From the NCBI RefSeq assembly GCF_949987515.2, contig NC_082684.1, positions 51,736,006 to 51,800,005 of the forward strand: a stretch of DNA of 64,000 nt. The letters are read 5' to 3'. This document shows, piece after piece, positions 26,420 to 39,079 of this stretch (the first letter of the stretch is position 1; every line of letters begins with the position of its first letter). The notes below the pieces were generated by a model that saw only the letters and a program-made list of their open reading frames with translations, was not told the DNA's origin and searched no databases. Made by a program: the position numbers and the translations under genes. This DNA is from Delphinus delphis (lineage: Eukaryota; Chordata; Mammalia; Artiodactyla; Delphinidae).

Positions 26420-27479
26420 TTTAATATTAAATTGCATATTTAATAGCTCACAAGCAATGAACATTTCTGTAGTTAAGAATAATGGTGGTTAAATGAGACT
26501 GAAACTTAATACTTTATGTGATATGTGATTAAATTTTATTCATGTTGTGCTAAGTGAGATATTTTCAAATAATTCTGTGCTTTAAAGTCCAAAATAAAAA
26601 GTGCCAATCCACCACTCTCCTGAATATTCTGGAAATTTTTAATATAAAATATTATTGTTATCTCTATAGTCCATTTAAAGTAGAGGTCTCCTAGTTATGA
26701 TGAATTTCACAAATGTATTAAGGAACAAAATTTGCTTCATCTATTTTTTCCACACTCAAGAAGAGAAGCTATACACCATGATTTCTTTTGTGTGATTATT
26801 ATACTATAAAGATATTATCAAATATTTTCTGATGAAACACTATTCTAAATAACAGGTGGTAAAGTACATACAATATTACTTGTGTCAGGTGATGTACAAT
26901 TTTAATATACTCTATATACTTAGGTCATTAAGTCAACATAAAATAACTTGTTTGACAAAGTAGAATCTAATTCTGATAACAGTAGAAGTTGTGTAAAAGT
27001 AATAAATTCTGCTACTAGAAACATGAATTAAAGCTCTCTCCTCAAAGTCATAAAAAGTAGGGTATTTGAGTTTTTAGTATTTAGAACAAAGTAGTTCTAA
27101 AGGGGGCAAAATGTGTGGTACTCAGCCTTTCAATAGTACCTTCGGCTGGAAAATTAAAATACTCCATCGTACCACATAGTTGTATTTATCGCCAAAATAA
27201 AAAAATAAAAAATAGGAACTTTAAGTGAATTAAGTTCAATGGATCTCACATTTTTATTAAGGAGTATTATGGCTGGAGTTAGCTGGAGAGTAGCAGTTGT
27301 TCCAAAGCAAATACAGTGTTACGATTACTGTAGGACTCTAAGGAAGTGACTTTCTCAATCATCTAGTTATTTCACAAATGACAGAAGCAATGGCAGCTGC
27401 TCTTCTTAGGGAATATTTACCATATTCCAGGAAATATGCTAACTGCTTGCAATATATTAGCTCAGCTAGTCTCCACCTA
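26420..27479. other. Non-coding stretch, nothing recognised
   Basis: AT-rich DNA; no feature supported. An A-rich run occurs at about 27197-27216. Confidence 0.5.
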
Positions 27480-27603
27480 GGTAGGAGGCTCCACGAGGGC
27501 AGGTGTTTGATCCTCCTGATTGTGAAGGTGTCTCTAACACCTAAAACAGTGTCATGAATATAGTAGGATCTCAATAAATATTTCTAAATAAGCAAATGAA
27601 TGA
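27480..27603 (+). mobile_element. L2 LINE 3' end fragment
   Basis: The order 'ggaggctccacgagggcagg', 'caccta.aacagtgtcatgaa', 'tagtaggatctcaataaata' and repeated 'aatgaatgaat' matches the typical L2 3' end. Old, non-coding fragment. A more diverged MIR- or L2-like part may extend left to about 27360. Confidence 0.75.
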
Positions 27604-29274
27604 ATCCATATAACAAAATTACCAGAGTACTACTAATATAATTCTCATTTTATAGACACAGCCAGTGAATGTGAAAGTTGGAATCCAAAATTAGGGTTGC
27701 CTTCCCTCAAAGCTAACCACTAAGCAATACATGTATCTATATAAAATATCATGGTGTATTTTACTGTGTTTTGAATTTTGGTGCAGTAGTATATAGAAGA
27801 CTGATTTTACACTCAGACCAGGCACTTGATTTTTGCATAGAACTTTCTATTTGAGGAAAAAAACAGGGAATTTCTAATCAAATCTTTTTCTGAAGTTCAT
27901 AGTATTTGATTAAATGAGAAAATAAATGATACAATCTGGAATTCTTATATTTCCATTGATGTTTAAACAGGGACGCAATTCACTTCTCAATTTCAATTGA
28001 CAATATTTTCCATTTATAATAAAATAAAAATAAGAGAAATTCAGAGAGGGTAGGGGGAAAAAAGACATATTCCTTTGATATTCTCCAGCAGAGTCAAGAG
28101 TTTGGGGTTTCTGGTCTACTACAATTAATATGTCCTGGTTTCACTAGTTCAGGTACAAGTAAAGTCACACTTACTTTGATAAGCCGAGTTATCTCACTCG
28201 GAGCCCTTACCTGCCAAATGAAGAAAGGTCCACTCAGCCCCTAATATCCCTCTCCTCAGTGTGTGCAGCTTTCAGACACCTGCCTGAGATTCTGACCTGC
28301 CTGTACTGCCTGTTTGCAAGTGAAGCAGGACTGGATCTGTTCCTCTCAGTCAAGAGTTCTCAAATGCTCTTTTCAGGACCACTCTGGAAGAGGGCTGTTG
28401 TCCGCTGCCTTCTCTAATAGCATTTACGAATTTTGGGACTACCTTTCTTGATCCAGTGCCCCACTTACTGTCTCCTGGACTCCAGAGGCTCTGTGCTGTT
28501 CTTGCTGAAGCCCAGGAATCTGCTGAAATGTGGCCTTTACTGTGCCACTTGCTCTAGCTGTTCCCAGCACCCTTGTTTATACAGCCACCAGTTCAGGCTC
28601 TGTTAACTGTCCCAGAAAACTGTGTTTCCTCAGGAGCTAGTAGAAAACATTCCTTTCTTCAGTATTCCTTTTAGTGTAGGATACTCCATGACTAAATGTC
28701 CATGTGCAGGATTCCCACATATAGCCAACTCCTAAGACCAACATATATTCATTCTCTTCTTCTTTCATAACAGAAAGCTACTTTTTAATCACTTAATACG
28801 TTGGCACCAGTTAGAATACTATACTTCTCTGACTTCCTTCTAGGCGTGACCATGTGATTAAGTTCTTATCAATGAGATATATGAAGAGGAATTTGTAAGA
28901 AGTCTCTCTAAAAGGGAGAGGATGTACACTTTCCCCCCCCTTCCTCCTTCCTTCATACTGAGCAGAACGAAGACATGAAGTGTGGAGTTCAAGCAACCAT
29001 CTTAAGCCTTTAAATGACAGTCACATGTTAAGAGGAGCACAGCATCCAAAAAAAAAAAAAAAAAGAAAGAAAGAAAAAAACATTTTCCTGGATCTCTGAG
29101 GAAAGTGGACCTTTAGCTGTTACATGGATCTAGAACCAGAACCAAATGTTTATGCCTTTTTAAAAAATTATTATCAGTGTTACTCTTGTCATCCTACCAA
29201 AAACAACAAAATTAAATGCCTTATAGTATTTTCTTTATATTACAATTGTGAAATATATAGAGTCACCCCTCTTT
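27604..29274. other. Non-coding stretch; GC-richer block at 28150-28650
   Basis: 28150-28650 is more GC-rich than its surroundings and rich in CT words, possibly an unrecognised old LTR or repeat. No open frame with a domain is present. 28740-29075 ends in an A-rich tail (29049-29080), which may mark another old retroposed fragment on the plus strand. I could not name either. Confidence 0.4.
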
Positions 29275-29900
29275 TTCTTCCAGTTTTACTAGGATATAAT
29301 TCACATACACCACTGTATAAATTTAAGGTGTACAGCATAACGATTTGACTTACATATATCATGAAATGATTATCACAATAAGTGTAATGAACATTCATCA
29401 TCTCATATAGATACAAAGTTAAAGAAATAGAAAAAACTTTTTTTCTTGTGTCGAGAACTCAGGATTTACTGCTCTCTTACCAGCTTTCATGTATAACATA
29501 CAGCAGTGTTAATTTTATTTATTATTTTGTACATTACATCCCTAGTACTTACTTATAAACTGGAAGTTTATACCTTTTGACTGCCTTCATTCAGTTCCCC
29601 CTCCCCTTACCCCACCGGTAACCACAAATCTGATCTGTTTTTCTATGAGTTTGTTTGTTTGTTTTCAAAGTGTAATTGACCTACAACATTATGTTAGTTC
29701 CTGTTACACAATATAGCCATTTGGTATTTCTATACATTTCAAAATGATCACCACGATGAGCCTAGTTATGTCACCATACAAAGGTACTACATAGTTATTG
29801 ACTGTATTCCCCACACTGTATGTTTCATACCCGTGACTCACTCATTTTGCAATTGGAAGTTTGTACCTCTTAATATCTCTCACCTATTTGTATAGTCTCC
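29275..29900 (-). mobile_element. Ancient L1M 3' UTR, antisense, two consecutive copies
   Basis: 29275-29660 follows an old L1 3' UTR in antisense ('aggatataattcacatacac', 'ttaaggtgtacagcataacg', 'aactggaagtttataccttt'). From about 29670 the same order starts again ('gtgtaattgacctacaacat', 'catttcaaaatgatcaccac', 'caattggaagtttgtacctc'). So two L1 3' ends of the same family lie in tandem. They are non-coding and diverged from each other. Confidence 0.7.
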
Positions 29901-31444
29901 TTAAACAATTAACTCAGTTTTTAGAACATGGTAAAGTCATGAATATATATATTTGCATAATGCATACATACTGACATGTAAATAATTGTGATTGCATTTG
30001 TTATCTCCACTAGATTATGAGTTTATTTGGGGCAGGGATTATGTCATATTCTCTCTAATATAATATAGTGCTTAGGGACACGATAAATTAAAACTGAAAA
30101 ACCAGGAACAATAAAAAGGATAATAAAATGTCCTTGAAAATAGAAAATTGGGGGATATAAACATGTGATTCAGTAAGCAAATGCTATTCTCATTGAGCGG
30201 CACAGGCATACAGCTCTCAAAGCAGCTATTACCTATAAATGTCTGTCCTATCTTGCCTGGTCCCTGAAAGCTGATCTTTTTCTTTCACTAAAGTATTGTA
30301 TAAAACAAGTCATCATGTTTCTTTTTATTTATATAAATACAGATACAGAAGTAGAATGAGATCAAGGACAGTTGGCCATGTCAAGCATTTAGAAGACAAC
30401 CAATGAATATTTGTTTTGTGTAGAAATTGACTTCAGTCTTCAAGAAAGTATTACTGAAGAGGTGACTTAAGCCCCGTAGTATGCTGGTAAATATTTAAGA
30501 GCAACTTTCTAGACACAAAGAAAGCAAAATGAAGCAACAGTTTACTCCCACAACAGAAAGAAAGAAAGAGAGAGAGAGAGACAGAGAGACAGAGAGAGAG
30601 AGAGAGGGGCCCTGATTGGTAGTTTTCCAGATTCTGTGGTGTAGTTACAGACTTCGTGGCAAATTTCAAGATACAAACTACCTTACCACTGGCTCATAAA
30701 ATTCCTGAAAAATTAACAACCTCCTCTTACCAGCAGGAAGAGGAGTTAAAGCATATTTCCTTTCTATACGGAGGACTGTGGCTTGTGCTTCCTATAATTT
30801 CTCTGGTAAAAATAAACCTGCTTTTAAAGGCTTTAATTTCTAAAATATTTCTTAAAATAATATTTGCTGTGCTCCTTCATATCTGGAAATAGTCCCCATG
30901 TTGCATGACTTAGTTGTCAATGTTTACAGAACTATTCTTTGTTTTGAGTTGAAGAATACAGCCTCAAACCCAGATTTGATCAATTCTCCCCATGAACCCA
31001 CAGCAAAGCTAAGAAGCAAACCTCCGTCTGTACGTGGTATTCTCTCAGAGACCCCTGCTATTTCAGAGACAGAAGACTCGAGTATTCTTAAACCAGCAAA
31101 AGTTCTGTTTAAGCAGGAAGAGTTCCCATTTATTTAAATCACCAGACAGGTATTCTGAAGAGATTTAACAAGCCTTTACAGTAAACCTAGCAACTCTATT
31201 TTCATACCTTCATACAAATGATCACTAGTTGCTAGTTATTAGTGATTACTGAATACAAGTTTCCAAGGAAACTAATAAAGGAAGACAGTAATCCTAAAGG
31301 AGAGTGTTAAGTGTAGCAAAATACTATAATGAGTCTTCATTGTTTTTAATATCAACTTGAAGGGTATTTTATACATCATAAATACAATCTGTGCTCTAAA
31401 GAAATAATCACAACAAAATAATTACACTGAAGAAGAGTACAGTA
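29901..31444. other. Non-coding stretch with a GA-rich microsatellite
   Basis: No gene recognised. The open frames at 30451-30669, 30656-30892 and 30898-31137 show no domain; the first is largely the GA repeat. Confidence 0.45.
30556..30607. repeat. (GA)n purine-rich microsatellite
   Basis: GAAA units pass into GA dinucleotides with occasional CA interruptions, about 52 bp of almost pure purine on the plus strand. Confidence 0.9.
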
Positions 31445-31550
31445 CTTGCCAGTTTTCAAGGCACTAGCACAAAGATTTTCTCATTTTGATTGTCACAATA
31501 ACCCCTGTAAGATGGATAGGGAAGAAGTAATATTTCCATGTAAAGAATGT
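31445..31550 (+). mobile_element. MIR SINE fragment (weak)
   Basis: 'ttctcattttgattgtcaca' followed by 'ataacccctgtaagatggat' resembles the MIR core. Old and diverged; no target duplication expected at this age. Confidence 0.5.
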
Positions 31551-33440
31551 TATAATATATACTTAAGTTGCAAATTATGTGATTGTTCCAATTCTGTTTA
31601 GAAGGAAGTTCACAAGTCACACATTTCTTCTTTCTATATCAGGGCATGGTAGGGTTTATTAGGCAGTGTTCTTTGTATAGTTGAATTGCTTACTTCTCAG
31701 AAGCTTTGTTTGAAATTCACTCATATACTGTCAAAAAGTATCTTCCATAAAATTTGGAAGATTTAGCACAGACTCATTGATTTTTTATAATTTACAGAGA
31801 GGAGAGGAAGTTTTACCTTAAATCCTTTAATAAGAGAGCTCTGTACATGATTGATAGTAATAAAATAAGTTCAATATATTTTATATAGTGCTATGCACCT
31901 TGGCTACTCTGATGGCTTTATTTCTCTTTTTTCTGTACCATGTGTCTTTATCATCTATTCCATATTTACCCACAACTCAAGATATTTTTTAAAGGATCAT
32001 AGCAGATTTCTGGGGATAAATGTACAGCTCAACAGCTATTACTAAAAGATCTACTGTTAATAACTAAACATGGTCATTTGGTTCACAGTTTCTATTAATA
32101 TTACAATGCTTTAAAACTAATATAAATATTAGTATAAAATGTTTGTTATAAATGTAAGGCATTTATTTCTCTCATGAAATAATTTTGGGAAAAACCCGAC
32201 CCTGATTATTTGACAATTTCAAATGCCTTTTGAGTTTTCCTAAGAAATGTAAAATTCCAACTGGAAGGAAGCATTCTTCTAGAAAAATAAAACTTAATGT
32301 GTACCTTTTATAAAATAGTACACATGTGAATGCTTCTTCAAAAGTATCCATTATCTTCCTCTGGAATATACATGAAACAAATCAAAGCCATTCTAGATAT
32401 TTAAAATTTTCAAATTTTAGGCATATGTCAGGAAAAGTGAAAATATTCCTGTTTGCATCCATGGAATATTTATGGATGCTCTACTAGCAGTACAATCTGT
32501 GATTAATAGTACAAATGTAAAAGGATATAAGGTTTTGCACAATAACAATGAGCAGTTTGATGTAGATGATTAATGAGGTGTTTTTCCTCTCATCTTTCAA
32601 AGACAAGTTTTCTTTAAAAGGAAACATTTTGTTGCATTACCTATTTAGTTGTATTAACTTTTGAAGGTATGTTGATAAGTGTATATCATCCAAATGTGAA
32701 GTGTCTAGCATTATGCTCTAATTGGTGTCTTAGTCTTTGATATCTTTTAGGTCTTACAATGCCACATTAAATGGAAGATAACAATGTCAAAAATCATTTC
32801 TGTCATACCTATATCACAAAGCACAAAAAAGAAGAGCTTCAGAGCCAAAAGGCCAGTTTCTGCTTTGAATACATTACAAATTAATCAGTGGTTATGAAAT
32901 CAAGAGTAAAGGGACCCCTGAAATTTGGCCAGTGTATTTCCTTCATCAGAGTAGACCATTCTTCCTGAAATCACTGCATCAGAACCATGAAGGTGGCAAA
33001 AATGCATGAAGAGTCTTCATTAAATTGTCAAGAATCTCAGCACCTGAGTCTGACTTTCAATGTTTTATGGTTAAAATTCCCTCTTCTACTGGAGGAAAGT
33101 GCCTTATAAGCCAAGGAGTGAGGGAGAAATGATGAATCCCATTTGCTAGAGCTATTAGTTTTGAAATGCTTTCCACTGCTGGTCCAAAAATCAAAAAATG
33201 CAGTCAAAGGTAAGAAATTTCAGATATTAGTCTTTGATTCTACACAAGAGTTTTCCTGGCTTGAATTAAAAGGATTTTATCTGCAAGCCAAATACCACAT
33301 TTCAGAATATCAAATGGCCCAAACCTAATTATCATCTTTTTAAGTATGTGTGAAATATCTTTATGGATTCCTACCAGTTAATTCAAGAAGAGAGTTCACC
33401 ATACAGCTAAAGATTTAAATATTTTACTTTCATTTTAGCA

Positions 33441-33487
33441 TATACATTGCATTAGCATATACATTAGCATATACATATACATATACA
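33441..33487. repeat. Short imperfect tandem repeat of TTAGCATATACA-like units
   Basis: Units such as 'ttagcatatacat' recur three times and pass into 'atacat' hexamers up to 33487. Confidence 0.8.
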
Positions 33488-33680
33488 TGGTCTGACAGGA
33501 AACTTTGCAAAAGCATTTCTGGTGTCCAAACACGACATGCATAAGAAGTAACATTTTGCAGAGGCCCCATGAGCCTGTGAGTTTTGGTCTTTCCCTAGGC
33601 CTCACTTCATTCTTTATGGGAAAGAGAATGGAATAACGGAAGTTGAAAATCTATAATTCTATAGAATGGAAAACTATATG

Positions 33681-33683
<3 letters not shown>

Positions 33684-33717
<34 letters not shown>
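33684..33717. repeat. (CA)n microsatellite
   Basis: Pure CA dinucleotides over about 34 bp. Likely length-variable between individuals. Confidence 0.95.
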
Positions 33718-33722
<5 letters not shown>

Positions 33723-34374
33723 GCCCTCTTTTATCCTTTGGAATTTTAGGATTTCTTTTTAATTTTCATTTTGAAATCTCATTTGTTGGCCATTTTCTCC
33801 CATCACCATTGTAAAAAGACATTTAGATTGCCTTGTGACCTATTTCTACTCAACTGTGTAATTTAGAAAAACATGGCCACCCTTCTGGGAACATTGCTTG
33901 GTAAGAAGAATGCAGTTTAGATTTCAGTCTTCAGCTACTCCCTTGGTTAGGTTTCTTTGAGCAGAGCACAAACTGCTACAAGAGGCTAATTCTGAGTGCT
34001 ATTTGGAGAAAAAGGCAGCAATAAATAGAAATGGTATTAAAAGTACATTCTCAGAGATGAACTAAGATGTCAGCCCTTAGCCTCACAGGACACATGGTAA
34101 TGCTTTTGCCTTGTGGTCACCTTAGACTTGGGTGAAAGAATCCTGGGCAGTATGATGGGAGGTGTTCAGAAAATGCTATCTCAAGATTTTCTAGAATAAA
34201 AACTTTAATTACTCTCTATTTGGATTTAGAATCCCAACTGTACATAAAAAAGATATAGCTTCTGGCAGTTTTGAGACATTTGTCTCTCTGAAAACTTTGG
34301 AATGTGTATTCCATAGGAAATATTTACTGTCAACCACCAACAAAGTCCTTTGTGTAGTCACATTATTCTGTCTC

Positions 34375-34490
34375 GCAGGTGTATATTGATTTAACCTGGA
34401 GGCTGAAGAAACAGAGACAAAGAAGGTTATGTAACTTGCCCAAGATCACACAGATAGAAATATTGAAGCTCAAATTTTAATCAGGAAATC
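34375..34490 (+). mobile_element. MIR SINE fragment
   Basis: 'ggctgaagaaacagagacaa' followed by 'ggttatgtaacttgcccaag' and 'atcacacagatagaaata' matches the well-known MIR 3' half. Old, non-coding. Confidence 0.8.
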
Positions 34491-36154
34491 TGTATCTACC
34501 ATGTTTGAGAGATACTTTCCATGATTTCGCTGAGCCTTTTCTCCCAAAACGCCAGCTCCAATATAGACATGTGCCCCTGGGCAGCTCAAATGGCACTGGG
34601 AGTCTGAGATCCAACACAGGCACAGATGTCGCAAGAGGCAATAGGGACTGTTAACACCCACCATCACCACATGGACTCAAATCCCAAAGCCTCTGTGAAC
34701 CTGCCTATCATCCATCCATCTATTTGCCCACGCACCCCCACATATATACTGTCTGTTTATTTAGAAATATTACACACTTATGTGCACACACACAGCCCAT
34801 AAGATTGCCTGCAAGGAAAAGAGTATGGGGAATATTACAGAAGACATTATAGAGTTTTTGAAATAAAATCATGGTATATTTTGGAAATGTCAAGCATTTT
34901 ACGTATACGCTAAGAAAACTGTAAAATGTTTATTTGATTTATAAAATGGAGGCTTTAACTCTCCAGCTTAGATGATGAGGTCTTTCTTTTTATATGTCAA
35001 AACCCCAGTAATCTGTAGGGAGTTCCAAACTCCTTGGAAAGCAATATAAGTTATAGGTTTCTTCACAGAGCTGTGCCAGCATGGAGCTGCTTAGGTTTGA
35101 CTCAGGATAGAGAACAAATGAAACATTTGCTGTTTTACTCTAGTTGCCTGTTACTCAAAATATACAGTTGTGAATTACTGAGTATCTAACAAGGCTTAGG
35201 GAAAGAGATCTGTTAGCAGTGAATCACCTGCTGTTGGTTTTTACCTATAGGAAGTAGAAAATATGCTTCTTTTCTTTTTATATGGGTACCAGTGTCTCAC
35301 TATGTGGTGTAACTCAACAACATCATGCCTACTTTTTTCATTATTGCCAAATAAATAAACTCTGGTGCAGTATATTAATCCAATCCCAGACTTACTTCTC
35401 TCTGGTTGAAGAATGCTATAGCCGTTGAATGTAGTGGTTCAATTATATGAGAGAGCTATAAAGACTAAGTAAAAATCAAAATATCATATCAATATTTTAA
35501 AGCTATTATTTAATTCTCATTCCAGAATTTTCAATCTATTTCTATTTTTTCAGATACACTACCATATACTTAAAAGATCATGCATGTAAAGAAAGAAAAA
35601 AAAAGTTTAGAGAGAAAAGAAAGGTCTAGATGTAATCTGGTGAACGATTTCATTACACAAGGTAAAGGAAACTAACTTTTGCAAGATATTGTTGTTCTAG
35701 TAAATTTATTATCAATCATAAAAGCATGTTGCTTTTTGGCTATATCTTGATCTGATTTCTTCTTTCATTCTATGCCCTATTCTATACTTCTCATGTATAA
35801 TGTCCCACAAAGTCATCTTATTAGCTAAATGTAGCTGATACTCAATTCGGTCAGGAGTTCTGTACTTGAAGACTAACAATTTGTGCTTTCTCCATCATTA
35901 AGTACTAGATCTACATTAAAAAAATATACTCTAAAGGTATATTGAACATTGATAGATCGACTATATTTATAAAACAGCTTATTAGGTTTGAAGTTAAGAT
36001 GTTTTTGACAATTGCTGATTATAATTTTGTATACCATATGGTTAAATCTTTGCTCTAGACATAAGAAATTATCAGTGGATTCATGAACCGGTAAAGTGAA
36101 TTAAGGCAAGTATCCATGTTGTTCTGGCATAAATACGATTTTAGATAAAAGGTA
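34491..36154. other. Non-coding stretch, nothing recognised
   Basis: No feature supported. The minus-strand frame at 34470-34670 shows no domain. Confidence 0.5.
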
Positions 36155-36330
36155 ATATACAGTAGAAAGAGCAAAAGACTAAGAATTAGAAGTCTTGGTT
36201 CCAGACATCTATTATTAGACAGTTGGGTGACTTTGGCCAGGCATTCAACTACTCACAGATCTCATTTTCCTTATCTACAAGGTAACAAGCTACATATCCA
36301 TAACAGGCCTTCTGATTCCAAAATTTATTG
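36155..36330 (+). mobile_element. MIR-family SINE (MIR3/MIRb-like)
   Basis: 'gtagaaagagcaaaagacta', 'gaagtcttggttccagacat', 'ttgggtgactttggccaggc', 'ctcattttccttatctacaa' in order match the 5'-to-core part of a MIR element. Old tRNA-derived SINE with no coding role. Confidence 0.75.
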
Positions 36331-37079
36331 ATTTATGAATTATGTGTCATATATTTCCAAATTTGTTTCACTTAGGTAGATGAATATTTAGTCCATTGTT
36401 TAACTGCATACTTTATAACACACTCTTTTACTATGTGATTGATTGAGTAGTGGTTATACAGAAGCAAAATGTTGGATCGTATTAAGACTTGTAGGAAAGC
36501 ATTAACTTTTTAAATTAATTTTCCATAAAAGCTAAATAGATAAACTCAATTATCAATATACTTGTAGCTAGTATGTTGAGCATATTTATACAGGCAAGGC
36601 TTCTCATTCTATTAACCCAGGTTGACTTGAAATTAAAGAAATAATACTATTATACTATTTAGCAGGGTAATGATTTAGAAACTGATAATATGAGTATATT
36701 TTGAGCTCATAGAATCAGAATCCCAGCAAACTTAACTATTTGGAATAATTTTAGGAATCCATAACAAATAAAAAACTAAGGAAAAAGGTTTTAACAGAGA
36801 CCATTCATCATTTTGCTTGAGATAATAGGTGTGTCAACCAAAGGCCAGAACATATTGACTCAGTCATATACATTACTCATGAATCTTTTCATGCATTTAA
36901 TATTTTTATTAACTGCTAATTACTATACTAGTTTACTGAGATTCAATACATAAACTCAGTCTTCATTGAGATTATATTTTAGAAGGAGAGAAAAAACACT
37001 ATCTGACAAATTTTAAATTAAATTTAACTTTTGTTAAAAAGTTAACAAAACTTTTTAACAAAACTTGTTCAGTTTTGTT
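36331..37079. other. Non-coding stretch containing an inverted repeat
   Basis: No gene recognised; see the hairpin at 37029-37063. Confidence 0.5.
37029..37063. repeat. Perfect 15-bp inverted repeat with 5-base loop
   Basis: Arms ttttgttaaaaagtt (37029-37043) and aactttttaacaaaa (37049-37063) are exact reverse complements around the loop aacaa. It could form a hairpin in single strands, but the arms are AT-rich and there is no following T-run or other sign of an RNA gene. Confidence 0.9.
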
Positions 37080-37235
37080 TTGCTTTTAGATTACACATAT
37101 AAATGAGATCATACTTTTTTAATTGTCTTTTTCTCTCTGATTTATTTCACTTAGCATGATGCCCTCAAGGTCCACCCGTGTTACCGCTAACAGCAAGATT
37201 TCCTTCTTTTTTTAATGGCTGAAGGAAACTGTTGA
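37080..37235 (-). mobile_element. Old L1 fragment, antisense
   Basis: 'agattacacatataaatgag', 'ttatttcacttagcatgatg', 'ccctcaaggtccacccgtgt' and a weakened 'cttctttttttaatggctga' are the antisense of the L1 3' region (compare 14870-14960 in sense). Short diverged fragment. Confidence 0.8.
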
Positions 37236-38093
37236 CTTAAAGGAGAAAAATATTCTTAATCTTTTTGTTAAAAGAGAGCATACAGCATACTCATAATTCA
37301 CGTGTTATGCACTTACGGCTAAAAGGAAAAAGTGAGATTTTAACTTTTTTGAAAAAAATTACAAAAGTTTATACTTTTAGAAAAACACAGATGTTAATAT
37401 AAATATTATTTCTTGGCCAAGATCTTAACAAGTAAAGCGACTAATGAGGAAAAACAGACTTTTAAGAGTTAATGTTATATTGTGTAGGACAAAGAAATTA
37501 TTTCTAGTGTCCAGGTATCTAAAAAAATCTTCTTTTAACCAATACAACTTTCAAGGGCAAAATTAACAGAAAACAGAATACAGGTACACATTTTGCACAC
37601 ATGCTGCCCTGAATAGAACATGTAGATTAATCCATTGATCTCAATTTATGACTTTATAATAACTAGTTTGATGACACAGAATGGGGTCTGTTTTTTTTCC
37701 CTAGTGGTAAGGAAGAGAAATATTTTTGACTTGTCTTTCTGAGACTTTTTGTTGACAGCTGCTTAAGAAAACAATTAATAAAGGACTGATGAAAACTGTT
37801 ATGAATGTAATATGAAGTATATATTATCCTGCTTCTACTATGTACAGGTCTGTAGCTCAAAGGAGAGGACTTATCTGAAGATTTGCACTGAAAGTCATTT
37901 GTAGAAAAGGTTCAGATGCCAAAGCATAAGTGGCATCTTTCTGGAAAACAGTATAGTGTGAAAAAAGAGGGGAGCCTAAGATGAATGACTTCCCAATTCT
38001 CTATCCAGATTGTTGGGAGAGTGACAATGCAAATTGTGCCCTCTGGGCTCTCTTGTGGGCTGGGTTCCTGATGGACTCAGCAAAACAGAGATT
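37236..38093. other. Non-coding stretch between an L1 fragment and the ERV
   Basis: No gene or repeat recognised. The ERV 5' LTR starts near 38094. Confidence 0.5.
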
Positions 38094-38465
38094 TGAGGGC
38101 AGTAAGAGAGAAAATCCTGGGCATTTCTTTTGTAAAAAATTAATACACAGAAACCTCAATTGAATAGCGTCCGGGGACGGAAGGGAGCACTCTCAGGCCC
38201 TGCAATGATAGCAGAGCCTAAGAGGAAGAAGAAAGACTCCTCCTCTTCCTGGCAACAACTCAGCCAATGAAAAGTCATGGACCCTTTGTTCATGATAGCC
38301 TTCCCAATTTCCTTTCCCCCCCATAAAAGAGTTCTCCTTCCCTTGCTGTGGTGGGACTTGCACATGACTCATCATGGTTGCAGACCTTGAACTGCAATTC
38401 CGTGTTAATCCTGAATAAAGCCATTTATGCTGGAGATATAACTGGTAGTTTATTTTAGGTTAACA
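38094..38465 (+). repeat. ERV 5' LTR
   Basis: Shares with the 3' LTR the blocks 'cctggcaacaactcagcc' and 'ataaaagagttctccttccc' (a TATA-like promoter word lies inside the second) and 'gcagaccttgaactgcaatt'. A polyadenylation signal AATAAA lies at 38413-38418. The LTR ends '...ggttaaca', directly before the primer-binding site. The 5' edge is set by the TG at 38094 and is uncertain. Confidence 0.8.
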
Positions 38466-38468
38466 TTT

Positions 38469-38486
38469 TGGGGGCCTGTACGGAGA
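38469..38486 (+). other. ERV primer-binding site, tRNA-Pro type
   Basis: tgggggcctgtacggaga lies three bases after the LTR end. It matches the site complementary to the 3' end of tRNA-Pro at its first seven bases and 12 of 18 overall. Retroviral reverse transcription starts at this site; the mismatches fit age. Confidence 0.65.
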
Positions 38487-39079
38487 TCCAGAAAAGACCC
38501 CCTACGACTCAGGGGCTGGTGAGGAAACAGGTGCGTTATCCACACTGAGTCCATTGTCACTGCTTTTCTTGATGACCCTGGAGTTGGAAGGTACATCTTT
38601 CTCCTGGGTCCGAGCTTATGCCCTTTCTACATTTTGAAGCTCTGTAGGCTTTATTCAGGGTCTGTCCCACGGTTTTGTCCTTCCTAGTTAAGGCCTTGTT
38701 CTGTATGCAAGTACTCATTTGGCCCTTTGGTCTGATTTGAAATCAGTGTGTTCCAGCTGGACTGGTTCAGCCTTTGGCCCATTCCTCTGGGAACAGGGAC
38801 TGTTTTATTGGAACTCAGCTGGCTCAGCCTTTGGCCCATCCCTGTAGGATAGGGGCTGTTCTATGGCGACTGAGCTGAGAAGCCTAGAGCCTGGTTCCTT
38901 TTGGGACCAAGCTGCTCCCTTAGAACTGGCTAGTATTAAGACTGCAGGTTGTTTGAGCTATTTGATGTGTTTAAATTGCCAGTTGCCTGAGCTATCTGAG
39001 GTGTTTAAACTGTTTTAACCTTAAGCTGTTTAGACTTTTTGAAAATTATTCTTTTACTCTAGAGAAAAACCTTTGAGAA

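Larger units (their letters stand above)
31551..34374. other. Non-coding stretch with simple repeats
   Basis: No gene recognised. Simple repeats lie at 33441-33487 and 33684-33717. The open frame at 33143-33328 has no domain. Confidence 0.5.

Noticed and set aside
30451..30669. Minus-strand frame with repeated Ser-Leu residues
   Set aside because: It is produced by the GA microsatellite.
33684..33717. Tandem repeats as a CRISPR-like array
   Set aside because: Plain CA microsatellite in mammalian DNA; no repeat-spacer pattern anywhere in the window.
37029..37063. Hairpin as a microRNA precursor or terminator
   Set aside because: Arms are only 15 bp and AT-only apart from one G/C pair each; too short for a microRNA precursor, and factor-independent terminators do not apply in a mammalian genome.
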